Under the pieces are notes generated by a model. It was not told the DNA's origin, did not search any database, and was given only the letters and a program-made list of their open reading frames with translations. This document shows positions 44,192 to 53,690 of a DNA stretch of 64,000 nt, in pieces. The position numbers were made by a program, and so were the translations under genes. The stretch is from positions 62,001-126,000 of the forward strand of contig JBGCET010000010.1 of the NCBI GenBank assembly GCA_045106555.1. Reading direction: 5' to 3'. Source of the stretch: JANQOZ01 sp045106555. Lineage in GTDB: Bacteria; Pseudomonadota; Gammaproteobacteria; Xanthomonadales; SZUA-38. The stretch's first letter is position 1; each line of letters starts with the position of its first letter.

Positions 44192-44479
44192 GGGTATACC
44201 AAGAGTCGAAATCCTTCTAAAATACGCGGCTTGGGTGTGGCCCTGAAAGTGTGCCCCGAACACGGGTTGTGAAATTACTTCAGGGGCACGCGCTCTAGTT
44301 TAGCAATGTACACGCCCGACGCGACCTGGATTGGACCGGTCGCGACGGCGGAATTTTAGCCCCTAAAATCCCTGGCGGATTTGCAGCAAGAGCGCGGCGA
44401 ATCCGGTAACACCCTTGTCTGCAAGGAACCATTATTCGGTGGCCGCGCAGCGTTTTTCACCTCAAGAGTACCTGACCCC
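44192..44479. promoter_or_regulatory. Divergent lptF/pepA control region with two hairpins
   Basis: A 288-base region between divergent genes. A 7-bp GC inverted repeat (CGCGACC at 44320-44326 with GGTCGCG at 44338-44344) and a short ATTTTA/TAAAAT palindrome (44353-44358 with 44364-44369) lie upstream of pepA. They could be leader structures or operators. No clear -35/-10 pair could be fixed by eye. Confidence 0.35.
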
Positions 44480-45952
44480 ATGAAATTTCTGTCAACTGAA
44501 ACACCCGCCATCGAGCTTGCAACGCCCTGCCTGATCATTGGCGTGCAAACTGAATCTCGCCTGAAGGGCTCCGCAGCCGCTGTCAACAAGGCCAGCAAGG
44601 GCAGACTGGCTAAGCTGATCAAAAGCAACGATGTGGCAACGGGCACCGGTAAAATGTTTCTGTGGACCGACGTACCTGGGGTGAATGCTGAGCGAATCCT
44701 GGTGGTTGGCTGCGGCAAGGTCGAGAATTTCAGTGCTTCCGTACTGCAAGCTGTGACCCAACAAGCCATGAAGTTTCTGGCGGGCAGAAATATTCGCAAT
44801 GCCACCTGCGCGTTGGCGGAGCTTAGCCTGGCTGGCGTCAACCATGTTCGAAAAACCCGTCTTTGTGCATTAGCCTGTGCTTACGGTGCGTATCGGTATA
44901 GCGCCACCGTGTCCAACGGCGCACGCCGTTCGGCGGTGTCCAAAGTCACCTTTTTGGGCGACAAATCCTTGCGTCCCGCATTGAACCAGGCGGCCGCCAT
45001 CGGCCAAGGCGTTTTACGCGCGAGGGAGCTGGGCAACTTGCCGCCCAACATCTGCACGCCCACCTACCTGGCCCAGGAATGTCGCGCACTGGCCGCCAAG
45101 TACAAGACCTGCCGATCCCGCGTACTGGGTCGCAAAGAACTGGAAAACCTGGGCATGGGTTGTTTGCTTGGCGTCTCCCAGGGTAGTGCCGAACCACCCA
45201 AATTCATCGTATTGACCTACCAGGGCGCCGCCAAAAGCAGCCCACCGGTAGTACTGGTGGGCAAAGGCATCACCTTTGATACCGGCGGCATTTCGTTAAA
45301 ACCCGGCAAAGGCATGGACGAGATGAAATACGACATGTGTGGCGCGGCCAGCGTTATCGGCGCGTTTGCCGCCTGCGCAGCGCTCAAGCTAAAAATCAAT
45401 CTCATCACCTTGGTTCCTGCCGTTGAGAACATGCCCGACGGCAAGTCCTACCGACCCGGTGACGTGCTAACCAGCATGTCTGGGCAGACGGTTGAGGTGC
45501 TCAACACCGATGCCGAAGGCCGCTTGATTTTGTGTGACGCGCTAACCTATGCCGAACGATTCAAGCCCCAGGCAGTGATTGACGTTGCCACCCTGACCGG
45601 CGCCTGCGTGGTGGCGCTGGGTAAACATGCCAGCGGCCTGATGACCCAGGACGAAAAACTGGCTGGCCAACTACTGGACGCCGGTAACAACATCCATGAT
45701 CGCGCCTGGCGGCTGCCCATCTGGGACGATTACCAACCGCAGCTGGACACGCCCTACGCCGATATGGCGAATATCGGCGGCCCCAGCGCCGGGGCAATTA
45801 CTGCCGGTTGTTTCCTGTCCCGCTTTGCCAACGCCTACCCTTGGGCGCACCTGGATATTGCCGGTACCGCCTGGGACGGCGGTAGCAAGAGTGGCGCCAG
45901 TGGCAGACCCGTTGGGCTGCTCACCCAGTTTCTGATTGACCGAGCCGGCTGA
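44480..45952 (+). CDS. pepA: Leucyl aminopeptidase PepA
   Basis: A 490-residue di-zinc M17 aminopeptidase. Start ATG 44480 (MKFLSTETPAIELATPC). The catalytic part shows VLVGKGITFDTGGISLKPG with the metal-binding lysine and aspartate, YDMCGAASV, and the signature NTDAEGRLILCDAL; bicarbonate-loop arginine is in the latter. The N-terminal macro-like domain is present. In E. coli it also acts as a transcription factor and a Xer accessory protein; the same double role is possible but not shown here. ValS follows. Confidence 0.96.
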   Translation: MKFLSTETPAIELATPCLIIGVQTESRLKGSAAAVNKASKGRLAKLIKSNDVATGTGKMFLWTDVPGVNAERILVVGCGKVENFSASVLQAVTQQAMKFLAGRNIRNATCALAELSLAGVNHVRKTRLCALACAYGAYRYSATVSNGARRSAVSKVTFLGDKSLRPALNQAAAIGQGVLRARELGNLPPNICTPTYLAQECRALAAKYKTCRSRVLGRKELENLGMGCLLGVSQGSAEPPKFIVLTYQGAAKSSPPVVLVGKGITFDTGGISLKPGKGMDEMKYDMCGAASVIGAFAACAALKLKINLITLVPAVENMPDGKSYRPGDVLTSMSGQTVEVLNTDAEGRLILCDALTYAERFKPQAVIDVATLTGACVVALGKHASGLMTQDEKLAGQLLDAGNNIHDRAWRLPIWDDYQPQLDTPYADMANIGGPSAGAITAGCFLSRFANAYPWAHLDIAGTAWDGGSKSGASGRPVGLLTQFLIDRAG

Positions 45953-45980
45953 TCGCCAATTAACCTGGACTGAACCCATC

Positions 45981-48782
45981 ATGGATAAGAGCTTTCAACC
46001 CGCCGAAATCGAACAACGCTGGTACCAGCGCTGGGAAGAGCTGGGCGTTTTTGCCCCATCGGACGCTGCGGACCCTTACTGCATCATGTTGCCGCCACCC
46101 AATGTCACCGGCCGTCTGCACATGGGGCATGCCTTCCAGCACACGCTGCAGGACGCATTGACTCGTCACCAGCGAATGGCGGGGGCCAGCGCCCTTTGGC
46201 AATGTGGAACCGACCACGCGGGTATCGCCACTCAAATGGTTGTGGAACGCCAACTGGAAGCTGAAGGCAAGAAACGCCGTGACCTGGGGCGTGAGACATT
46301 CACTGAGGCGGTTTGGGAGTGGAAAGCGCAGTCCGGCGGCGCCATTACCCAGCAAATGCGCCGGTTGGGCGATTCGGTGGACTGGACCCACGAGCGTTTC
46401 ACCATGGACGAGGGTTTGTCCGATGCCGTTCGCCACGTTTTTGTCAGTTTGTTTGAGGAAGGCCTGATTTACCGCGGCAAACGGCTGGTGAATTGGGATC
46501 CGGTCCTGCTCACAGCGCTGTCTGACCTTGAGGTCATTTCCGAGGAGGAAAACGGCCACCTGTGGCACCTGCGGTACCCGCTGGCCGACGGCCCCTGTGG
46601 CGATATCGATCAGCTCATTGTGGCTACTACCCGGCCAGAAACCATGCTGGGTGACACAGCGGTTGCGGTGCATCCCGATGACGAACGTTACCAGCACCTG
46701 GTGGGCAAAGACATTGCCCTGCCTCTGTCTGATCGGCGGATTCCCATAATCGCCGATAGTTATGTCGATCCGGCGTTCGGCACGGGCTGCGTAAAAATCA
46801 CGCCTGCCCACGACTTTAACGACTACCAGATGGGACAGCGCCACCAGCTGCCCTTGATCAATATTTTTGAACCCAATGCCAGCCTCAACGAAGCGGCCCC
46901 CGAGGCCTATCGTGGCATGGACCGAATGGCGGCAAGGAAGGCCATCGTCGCTGATCTGGACACGGCCGGGTTACTGGAAAAAACTCAGGATCACAAGTTG
47001 ATGGTGCCCCGGGGCGATCGGTCAGGCGCCGTTGTTGAACCCTACTTGACCGACCAATGGTACGTTGATTTGACCCGCCAGACTCAGCCTGATGGCAGGC
47101 CCGGCGGCGCTGCCGCCATTACGGATCCGGCGATTGAAGTCGTGCGAAATGGTCGCGTTCAGTTTGTGCCCGGCAACTGGGACAAAACTTACTATGAGTG
47201 GCTAAACAACATCCAGGACTGGTGTATCAGCCGCCAGCTTTGGTGGGGCCACCGGATTCCTGCCTGGTATGACGACGACGGCCGAGTTTACGTGGGACAC
47301 AGCGAAGCGGATGTTCGGCAGCGCTTTGATCTCGGCGAACGACATCTGAAGCAGGACGAAGACGTGTTGGACACCTGGTTTTCGTCAGGCCTGTGGCCGT
47401 TTTCCACCCTGGGGTGGCCAGAAAAAACTGATCGCCTGGAGAAATTCTACCCCGGCAACGTGCTGGTCACTGGCTTTGACATCATCTTTTTCTGGGTGGC
47501 CCGAATGATTATGTTTGGGCTGAAGTTTATGGACGACGTGCCGTTTCGCGACGTCTACATTACGGGCCTGATTCGCGACTATCAGGGTCAGAAAATGTCC
47601 AAGTCTAAAGGCAACGTACTCGACCCACTGGATCTGATTGACGGCATTGATCTGGAGGCATTGGTCGCAAAACGAACCAGCGGTTTGATGCAGCCCAAAA
47701 TGGCCGCCAGCATCGAGAAGGCGACCCGCAAGGAGTTTCCAGACGGAATTCGAGCGCACGGGACCGACGCGCTGCGCTTCACTTTTGCCGCATTGGCCAC
47801 CCATGGACGGGACATTCGATTTGATACAGGCCGCATAGAGGGCTACCGAAACTTCTGCAATAAGATTTGGAACGCCACGCGCTACGTTCTGATGAATGTC
47901 GAGGAAAAATCGGTGGCCCCAGCACCTGAAACAGCCACCGTGTTTGATCGCTGGATCGTCTCGCGATTTCACCACGCCGCCGATGAAGTGAATCGAAATT
48001 TCAAGCGCTATCGATTTGATCTGGCCGCCGCTGCCATCTACGAATTTACCTGGCATGAGTACTGCGACTGGTATCTGGAACTCACCAAGCCGGTACTGAC
48101 CGCGGACAGTCATCCATCAGCCCAGCATACGCGTTTCACTTTGGTAAGCGTGCTCGAACAGGTGCTTCGGCTGATGCACCCACTGATGCCATTTATCACC
48201 GAAGAAATTTGGCAACGAGTTGCGCCGGTAATGCATATCGATGGCGAAACCATATCCACCCAACCGTTCCCCGTCCTGGATGAAAGCCGCATCGACAGCA
48301 ATGCGGAACATGAGGTGCAGTGGTTGCAGCAGGTATTGCTGGGTTTACGTCAGATTCGTGGCGAGATGGATATTGCGCCCAGAAAACCTCTGGAACTCCT
48401 GCTTGAAGCAGGCGACACGGTCGATAGAGAACGGCTTGCGCAACACCAGGACATGCTGCTTTCACTGGGCTCGCTGGGCTCGTGTCGATGGCTGGACGAT
48501 GGCGAACAGGCCCCCGCCTCAGCGTTTGCCGCTGCTGGAAAACTCAAGCTGCACGTGCCCCTGGCTGGCATTATCGACCCTCAGGAAGAGCTGGCTCGAA
48601 TCAACCGGGAACTGGAGCGCAAACGCCAGGACATCACACGTCTTGAGGGCAAGTTAAGCAACGAGAAATTTGTTGCCAATGCGCCAGACGCCGTTGTTCA
48701 GAAATCCCGCACCCAGTTGGAAGAAGCAAAATCTGATGTAACGGACCTGGAACAACAGGTGAAACGACTGGACGGTCTATAG
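45981..48782 (+). CDS. valS: Valyl-tRNA synthetase
   Basis: A 933-residue class I synthetase. ATG 45981 (MDKSFQPAEIEQRWYQRW) is the usual start, 28 bases after pepA. Seen are the HIGH-like motif in PPPNVTGRLHMGHAF, the editing domain with TTRPETMLGDTAVAVHPDD, KMSKSKGNVLDPLDLIDG, the anticodon-binding helical domain, and a C-terminal coiled coil (EELARINRELERKRQDITRLEGKL). The holC gene that normally lies between pepA and valS is absent. Confidence 0.97.
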   Translation: MDKSFQPAEIEQRWYQRWEELGVFAPSDAADPYCIMLPPPNVTGRLHMGHAFQHTLQDALTRHQRMAGASALWQCGTDHAGIATQMVVERQLEAEGKKRRDLGRETFTEAVWEWKAQSGGAITQQMRRLGDSVDWTHERFTMDEGLSDAVRHVFVSLFEEGLIYRGKRLVNWDPVLLTALSDLEVISEEENGHLWHLRYPLADGPCGDIDQLIVATTRPETMLGDTAVAVHPDDERYQHLVGKDIALPLSDRRIPIIADSYVDPAFGTGCVKITPAHDFNDYQMGQRHQLPLINIFEPNASLNEAAPEAYRGMDRMAARKAIVADLDTAGLLEKTQDHKLMVPRGDRSGAVVEPYLTDQWYVDLTRQTQPDGRPGGAAAITDPAIEVVRNGRVQFVPGNWDKTYYEWLNNIQDWCISRQLWWGHRIPAWYDDDGRVYVGHSEADVRQRFDLGERHLKQDEDVLDTWFSSGLWPFSTLGWPEKTDRLEKFYPGNVLVTGFDIIFFWVARMIMFGLKFMDDVPFRDVYITGLIRDYQGQKMSKSKGNVLDPLDLIDGIDLEALVAKRTSGLMQPKMAASIEKATRKEFPDGIRAHGTDALRFTFAALATHGRDIRFDTGRIEGYRNFCNKIWNATRYVLMNVEEKSVAPAPETATVFDRWIVSRFHHAADEVNRNFKRYRFDLAAAAIYEFTWHEYCDWYLELTKPVLTADSHPSAQHTRFTLVSVLEQVLRLMHPLMPFITEEIWQRVAPVMHIDGETISTQPFPVLDESRIDSNAEHEVQWLQQVLLGLRQIRGEMDIAPRKPLELLLEAGDTVDRERLAQHQDMLLSLGSLGSCRWLDDGEQAPASAFAAAGKLKLHVPLAGIIDPQEELARINRELERKRQDITRLEGKLSNEKFVANAPDAVVQKSRTQLEEAKSDVTDLEQQVKRLDGL

Positions 48783-48808
48783 GCCATCACAACTGGCTGG
48801 CGCGGCGC

Positions 48809-49285
48809 TTATTCGTCCGTCGACAGCTTCATGGCCATAATCAAGGCGTCTTCCCGTCCCTCAGCGGCCGGATAATAATTCGGACGCCGGCCAACCACCG
48901 CAAATCCTCGTTGTTGGTAGATTTCAATGGCCCTGCAGTTGCTGGGCCTGACCTCAAGAAAGATGGTGCGGGAGTGATGCCAACGTCCCAGATTAACCAG
49001 TCGATTCAACATGGCAAGACCATGCCCCAGGCCGCGATGAGCGGGGCTAATACAGATGTTTAAGACGTGGGCTTCGCCTGCACCGGCAGACAAAATACCG
49101 TAGCCCACAAGCTGGTCAGAAACCTCAGCAACCCAGCAGGAATAACCCACCCGCAGACAGTCCTCGAAAATGCCTCGAGACCAGGGAAATGGGTAGGACT
49201 GAGTTTCAATGGGCAACACCTGATCAATGTCCGGCTCCACCATGGGACGAATCTCCATCACCGGTTGCCTGAGCACCGCGCTCAC
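48809..49285 (-). CDS. rimI: Ribosomal protein S18 alanine N-acetyltransferase RimI
   Basis: A 158-residue GNAT enzyme. The acetyl-CoA loop is ISPAHRGLGHGLAMLNRL, and the VRPSNCRAIEIYQQRGFAVVGRRPNYY block with the RimI-type NxxAIxxYxxxGF motif follows. It acetylates the N-terminal alanine of ribosomal protein S18. Its start overlaps holD by 4 bases; the holD-rimI pair is also adjacent in E. coli. It converges on valS across a 26-base spacer. Confidence 0.94.
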   Translation of the reverse strand: MSAVLRQPVMEIRPMVEPDIDQVLPIETQSYPFPWSRGIFEDCLRVGYSCWVAEVSDQLVGYGILSAGAGEAHVLNICISPAHRGLGHGLAMLNRLVNLGRWHHSRTIFLEVRPSNCRAIEIYQQRGFAVVGRRPNYYPAAEGREDALIMAMKLSTDE

Positions 49286-49734
49286 GGAAGATTGGCCATC
49301 CAGGGTTTAAGGCGCTGCCAGGCCGTGCGTTTGAGTGCCCCATCGGCCAGCATGGCTGCCAACGAGGGCAGCGCAAGCATATCGGCGCTTAATGAAACCG
49401 GGCGCGAGGTGAACCAAAGCACAGGGCCGGGTACCGTCGGCGGCATGTCGTAAACCCGATACACACTGAAGCGGGTTGGGTCCCGACCGGTGGCGGCCAG
49501 GATTTTGCGCAGCAATTCGGGGCCGGGATCGGCCCCAGCGAGATCAAATTCCCCAGGCCAATCAACAAATACCGTGGCAATTGCCGCCGTGGCGGCGTTG
49601 GCGGCGTCACGCAGCATCACAGGCGAGTGGGATTGCGTGGATTCAGGTGCCACAACCGGGCTCCGCGGACGCTGTTTCCAACGGACTATGCCTAAAGCAT
49701 CCAGATGTCCGTGCATTCTGGCAGACCGGTTCAC
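49282..49734 (-). CDS. holD: DNA polymerase III psi subunit HolD
   Basis: A 150-residue protein starting at GTG 49734, which overlaps the upstream lipoprotein stop (GTGA); ATG 49716 is an alternative. Sequence blocks fit HolD: the N-terminal LDALGIVRWKQR aligns with LQQLGITQWSLR of E. coli psi, and the C-terminal LSADMLALPSLAAMLADGALKRTAWQRL with the end of psi. Position before rimI supports this. Psi links the chi subunit (HolC) to the clamp loader; the usual holC is not here. Confidence 0.85.
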   Translation of the reverse strand: MNRSARMHGHLDALGIVRWKQRPRSPVVAPESTQSHSPVMLRDAANAATAAIATVFVDWPGEFDLAGADPGPELLRKILAATGRDPTRFSVYRVYDMPPTVPGPVLWFTSRPVSLSADMLALPSLAAMLADGALKRTAWQRLKPWMANLP

Positions 49735-50345
49735 AGCTGCTCTCTCACATCGCTGAGAAATTGATCAATCACTTGATCCAGTGCCTGGGCAAAGGCCGAG
49801 GCGGTATCCACCATCTGAACACTGTCAGCCTCCACCCGCTGGCGATAGGTATTTCTGAAAATCGCTTCACCATCAGCATAACCAGTGAACAGGATCACAT
49901 CGATATCAATCACCGCAGACATATCGCTGCCGTCAACCCGCCGATCAAATTCTCGAATCCGTGTGCGCAGCCGAAAGTCCACATCACTGGACAGGCCCTC
50001 GGTAATGGAACCGGCCAGATTAGCCAGGCGCAAGCGCTCGATAAGCCTGCGCTGCAACATCTGGGGCGGTGGCTCCTCCCAAAAATGATAGTAGTAACGC
50101 CGAACCTCCACATGGTCGGCATCTTCGCTATACAAGATACCGCGCTGCCGACGAATTCCTGCCGCCCGCGGGACCTCAATCATCAACCGGCCGTCCACTG
50201 GCGGCGTCTCAAAAACCAACGCTGGATCAGGCAAATTACCCAAACGATAAAAGCTGTCCTCTGGTACGGGTGTCGAGCTGCAGCCGACGATAACCATCAC
50301 CACCAAACCCGCCAACGCAAATTGTCTGCAAACGCGAGCCATCAT
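49731..50345 (-). CDS. ABC transport auxiliary lipoprotein (PqiC/LetC-like) of the MCE system
   Basis: A 204-residue lipoprotein: signal MMARVCRQFALAGLVVMVIVGC with lipobox IVGC at Cys22. The mature chain begins with FYRLGN and contains RGILYSEDADHVEVRRYYYHFWEEPPPQML, the signature of the ABC auxiliary lipoprotein family that accompanies MCE transporters. Its start overlaps the MCE gene end. It should sit in the outer membrane and receive lipid from the MCE protein. Confidence 0.88.
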   Translation of the reverse strand: MMARVCRQFALAGLVVMVIVGCSSTPVPEDSFYRLGNLPDPALVFETPPVDGRLMIEVPRAAGIRRQRGILYSEDADHVEVRRYYYHFWEEPPPQMLQRRLIERLRLANLAGSITEGLSSDVDFRLRTRIREFDRRVDGSDMSAVIDIDVILFTGYADGEAIFRNTYRQRVEADSVQMVDTASAFAQALDQVIDQFLSDVREQL

Positions 50346-51286
50346 TGATCTCCCTCCGTCTCGTCAGCATCCGGGGAAAACAACAGCCGATTAGGACTAC
50401 GCCGAATAGCCCGGGCAAATTCGTTCAGATTTCGGCTTGCCTCATCCATATTGAAAGTGATGGAGTCCAGCCTCTGGGACAGCAGCAAAATAGCGGCTTC
50501 AAGCTCGGTCACTGTGCCGGAAATACCGTCGCGATTATCGCTGGCGATAGCGCCCAGATCGGCAATCAACTGCTTCAGCTCCGACCTGGCGTCCGCCAGC
50601 TCAGCGGCCAGCAGTTGGGTGTCTTTGGAGGTCTGACTGAAATTAGCCAGGATGGTGCTGACGTGATTCAGGTTCTCTTTGCCCATCAAGGTATTGAGTG
50701 ATGAGGCAGAGGCATTGAGCTGATCGAGCAATTGCCCCACGTCTTCGACCAGCTGCGGTGTGGAGCTATCGATATTGGCGGTGATGGAGTCCACACGGGT
50801 CGCCAGCAGCTCCAGCAGCGGTTGAATATGGGACTCGGTCAGGTCCGAAACATCGTCCGCTAAGGCATTGATAGAACCAAAAATATCGGATGCTTCTCGC
50901 CCGGTAATCAGGGTTTCAGGCGGCAGCATCTGAGCCGACTCACCCTGATTGAGCACAATAAACACATCTGACAGCAGCCCAGAGGTAGCGATGGCCGCGA
51001 CACTATCGGACGGTATGGGCCAATCCTTTTCAACGCTGAAATCCACCCGAAAGTTCGTTTGGGTGCCCTCCCGCTGGGGTGTGATGGCTTCAATCTGGCC
51101 GATTCGATACCCCTCAAAATACACCGGAGTGCCATACCGAAGACCGGCCACCTGCTGGTAAAAGGTGTGGTAGTTATCGCTCGCGCCACTGCGACCGGTA
51201 ATCTGGTAAAGCACCACAAACAGCAGTGCCAAGCCTGCCAGCACTACTGATCCCGCAAGTATGTAATTAACGTTATCTCGTTTCAC
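50342..51286 (-). CDS. MlaD-family MCE lipid-binding protein
   Basis: A 314-residue protein starting at GTG 51286 behind a GGGGAAG-type ribosome site. One N-terminal membrane helix (ILAGSVVLAGLALLFVVLYQI), an MCE domain (about residues 38-120: VAGLRYGTPVYFEGYRIGQIEAI ... VAAIATSGLLSDVFIVLNQG), then a long helical tail with Thr/Ser/Leu repeats. In Mla systems this hexameric subunit forms the lipid tunnel in the periplasm. Longer than E. coli MlaD (about 183 residues), resembling single-MCE proteins with extended tails. Confidence 0.92.
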   Translation of the reverse strand: MKRDNVNYILAGSVVLAGLALLFVVLYQITGRSGASDNYHTFYQQVAGLRYGTPVYFEGYRIGQIEAITPQREGTQTNFRVDFSVEKDWPIPSDSVAAIATSGLLSDVFIVLNQGESAQMLPPETLITGREASDIFGSINALADDVSDLTESHIQPLLELLATRVDSITANIDSSTPQLVEDVGQLLDQLNASASSLNTLMGKENLNHVSTILANFSQTSKDTQLLAAELADARSELKQLIADLGAIASDNRDGISGTVTELEAAILLLSQRLDSITFNMDEASRNLNEFARAIRRSPNRLLFSPDADETEGDQ

Positions 51287-51353
51287 GCAACTTCCCCAAG
51301 CCCCGATCGATCAATGCCTGTTCCACTTGCCAACCAATTTGGCGGCATCCAGG

Positions 51354-52160
51354 TCAGGCGTATTGTTCTTCTGTCAGGCGCCGCAGATAATCTTCTGCGT
51401 CCACCTTTACATCTCTGGGTCGACGATTCAGCAGATCCTGAACGCGCTCCAGATTACTGTTTTTCACTTCTTCAACCGTGCCGGTAAGCAAAACTTTGCC
51501 CTGATCCAGCACGGTAATTTTGTCGGCGATCTTAAACGCGCTATCCAGCTCGTGAGTGACCACCACCATAGACATGCGTAGCGCGTCGCGCAGGCGCAAT
51601 ATCAGCTCATCAAGTTCCGCTGCGACCACCGGATCTAAGCCGGCCGATGGCTCATCAAAAAACAACAGCTTCGGATCCATCACAATGGCCCTGGCCAGTG
51701 CCGCCCGCTTCACCATGCCGCCGGATAGCTGAGACGGCATAAGATCCTGAAAGCCGCCCAGATTAACCACCTCCAGTTTCAGCCTGGACATGATGCGAAT
51801 GGTGTTTTCATCCAGGTCCGTGTGTTCCCGCAGCGGCAGGGCCACATTTTCCCCGACTGACAGCGAGGTAAACAGGGCGCCACCCTGAAAAGACACACCC
51901 AGCTCTTTACGCAGATCTTGAAACTCCTGGGCAGAAACTTCAGTAATATCTTTGCCCAGAAGCTTAACCGTACCTGCGGTGGGTCGATACAAACCCAGCA
52001 GATGCCACAGCAACGTGCTCTTGCCCGATCCACTGCCTCCCATAATGACGCGAATCTCGCCAGATTCCATTCTCAGGTCAACGCCGTCGAGAATTTTGCG
52101 TCGGCCGTAGTGGGTTACCAGGCCATCCACTTCAATCACATGTGGGGAAGATTTGCTCAT
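51354..52160 (-). CDS. MlaF-like ABC transporter ATP-binding protein
   Basis: A 268-residue ATPase. Walker A GGSGSGKSTLLWHLLGL, signature LSGGMVKRAALARAI, and Walker B PKLLFFDEPSAGLDPV match MlaF. Its start overlaps the permease gene (ATGA). A 67-base gap follows before the MCE gene. It powers lipid movement with the MlaE-type permease. Confidence 0.95.
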   Translation of the reverse strand: MSKSSPHVIEVDGLVTHYGRRKILDGVDLRMESGEIRVIMGGSGSGKSTLLWHLLGLYRPTAGTVKLLGKDITEVSAQEFQDLRKELGVSFQGGALFTSLSVGENVALPLREHTDLDENTIRIMSRLKLEVVNLGGFQDLMPSQLSGGMVKRAALARAIVMDPKLLFFDEPSAGLDPVVAAELDELILRLRDALRMSMVVVTHELDSAFKIADKITVLDQGKVLLTGTVEEVKNSNLERVQDLLNRRPRDVKVDAEDYLRRLTEEQYA

Positions 52161-52948
52161 CGGTTCAGAAAGAACGTAAACACCATATCAGCAATCACAA
52201 TCCAGCTGATCGCCATAACTACAGACTGGGTGGTAGCACGGCCCACGCCCTCAGCGCCGCCCTGAACGTTGAATCCAGAACTCACCCCAACCAAGGCTAC
52301 AATCGCGCCAAACACCAGTGATTTAGCTAATCCCTGCAGTATGTCGCTGGCCGTCAGCGCATCTACACTGGCCATCAGGTAGGCCCACATTGAGACATCC
52401 AGGTTTGGCAAACTGTAAACCGCCCCGCCAAAAATGGCAGCTGCATCCGCCAAGATCGTCAGCGTTGGCACCATGATGAGTAGCGCCACCAGCGGCGGCG
52501 CAACCAGGTATCGCACCGGCATGATGCCTATGACACGCAGGGCGTCCACTTCCTGGGACACCACCATAGAGCCAATGCGGGCGGCCAACGCGGAGGCCGT
52601 GCGCCCGGCAACCAAGATACCGGTGATCAGCGGACCAAACTCCCGGGTGACGCCGATGGCAATGGCCAGAATGACCTGGCTCTCAGCGCCAAAGTTTTTC
52701 AACGCGTAAATGGTCTGGATCGCCAGGCTGACACCAATGGCAAACGACAGCACCATCACAATCGGAATGGCCTGAACCCCGGTTTCGATCATCTGGGTTG
52801 CCAGCGGCGCCATCTTGACCGGCTGACCGCGGCGGCGGCCAAACAGCAGCCAGTAAAAACTCTCAACCAGCAACGCCCCCATATAACCGAAGTTGCTGAC
52901 GGCTCGCAGCACGCCCTGGCTGATGGCATTGGCGGTTTTTTCCAACAC
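52157..52948 (-). CDS. MlaE-family permease
   Basis: A 263-residue inner-membrane permease, GTG start at 52948 overlapping the stop of the STAS gene (TAGTG). Family blocks VREFGPLITGILVAGRTASALAARIGSM and EVDALRVIGIMPVRYLVAPP are MlaE hallmarks. About five membrane helices. The coupling to the upstream STAS gene is notable, since in E. coli the STAS protein MlaB is a subunit of this same complex. Confidence 0.95.
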   Translation of the reverse strand: MLEKTANAISQGVLRAVSNFGYMGALLVESFYWLLFGRRRGQPVKMAPLATQMIETGVQAIPIVMVLSFAIGVSLAIQTIYALKNFGAESQVILAIAIGVTREFGPLITGILVAGRTASALAARIGSMVVSQEVDALRVIGIMPVRYLVAPPLVALLIMVPTLTILADAAAIFGGAVYSLPNLDVSMWAYLMASVDALTASDILQGLAKSLVFGAIVALVGVSSGFNVQGGAEGVGRATTQSVVMAISWIVIADMVFTFFLNR

Positions 52949-53271
52949 TAGCCGGCGGCACTGACGTCAGCGTAAATGGGGAATACCTGGTCCAGCCGGG
53001 CCAGTTCCAATACAGCTTTAACGGATTCGCTGATCGACACCAAGCCAAATTTGGCCTGCTTGGTTTTGGCCGTCTGGTAGCCCTCAACCAGCGCCGCAAT
53101 ACCCGAGCTATCGATATAGCTGACCTGATCTAAATCCACCAGCACGGCACTGCGTTTACCCAGGGCATCCAGGATCGCGCTACGCAGCTCCGAGGACCAG
53201 GAAAGATCTACCTCACCACTGACCGCCACAATCAGATATTCACCCTGCTCCCGCTCTTCACATCCATTCAT
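52948..53271 (-). CDS. STAS-domain protein (MlaB-like / anti-sigma factor antagonist)
   Basis: A 107-residue single STAS domain: EYLIVAVSGEVDLSWSSELRSAI, then VLVDLDQVSYIDSSGIAALVEGY. The DSSG motif (residues 54-57) keeps the phosphorylatable serine of SpoIIAA/RsbV-type antagonists. It lies between the RsbW-like kinase upstream (ATGA overlap) and the MlaE permease downstream (TAGTG overlap), the place of MlaB in Mla systems. It may thus be both the kinase target and a transporter subunit; that is inference. Confidence 0.9.
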   Translation of the reverse strand: MNGCEEREQGEYLIVAVSGEVDLSWSSELRSAILDALGKRSAVLVDLDQVSYIDSSGIAALVEGYQTAKTKQAKFGLVSISESVKAVLELARLDQVFPIYADVSAAG

Positions 53272-53690
53272 ACCTGATCTCGCTCAATGGTTTTTGTCAT
53301 TTCTAACACGTTGCCTGACCCGTCTCTGAGGCATCTGAACGACCAGGTGTCCATCACCGAGTCGATAAAATTGATGCCCAGCCCCCCTGGTCGACACTCA
53401 CTCAAATCTCGGGGTTTGATCCCTGAAGGGTCTACCGGCGGAGCATTATCGCGCAGATGGAAGCTCAAGGTATCGTCTGTTTGACCGATTGTTAACCTGA
53501 TCTGGCCGTCTTTTTGTCCATGATAAGCATGTCGGATCACGTTGGTAATCGCCTCATCAATAACCAGCTGCAGTTTCTGCACTAACGCTCGAGAGCAACC
53601 CGCTCCCTCAGTGGCCTCGGCCACCGCTCGACGTACGTCCTTCAGACGGGTGGGACAGGAATGAAAAGTCAGATCCAATATCGAATTCAA
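53268..53690 (-). CDS. RsbW/SpoIIAB-like serine kinase (anti-sigma-type ATPase)
   Basis: A 140-residue protein with the HATPase_c fold. A TTG start at 53690 overlaps the phosphatase stop (TTGA). ATP motifs: N-box DEAITNVIRHAY (45-56), RDNAPPVDP as a variant of the G1 box, and GGLGI (102-106) as the G2 box. RsbW-like kinases phosphorylate STAS antagonists. No sigma factor gene is nearby, so its target is probably the STAS protein. Confidence 0.9.
   Translation of the reverse strand: MNSILDLTFHSCPTRLKDVRRAVAEATEGAGCSRALVQKLQLVIDEAITNVIRHAYHGQKDGQIRLTIGQTDDTLSFHLRDNAPPVDPSGIKPRDLSECRPGGLGINFIDSVMDTWSFRCLRDGSGNVLEMTKTIERDQV

Noticed and set aside
45960..46844. A 294-codon minus-strand frame over valS
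   Set aside because: Fully antisense to valS, whose catalytic motifs are intact. No recognisable domain.
53268..53690. The RsbW-like protein as a histidine kinase
   Set aside because: It lacks a dimerisation/phosphoacceptor His domain and is the size of an anti-sigma-type kinase, between a PP2C phosphatase and a STAS protein.
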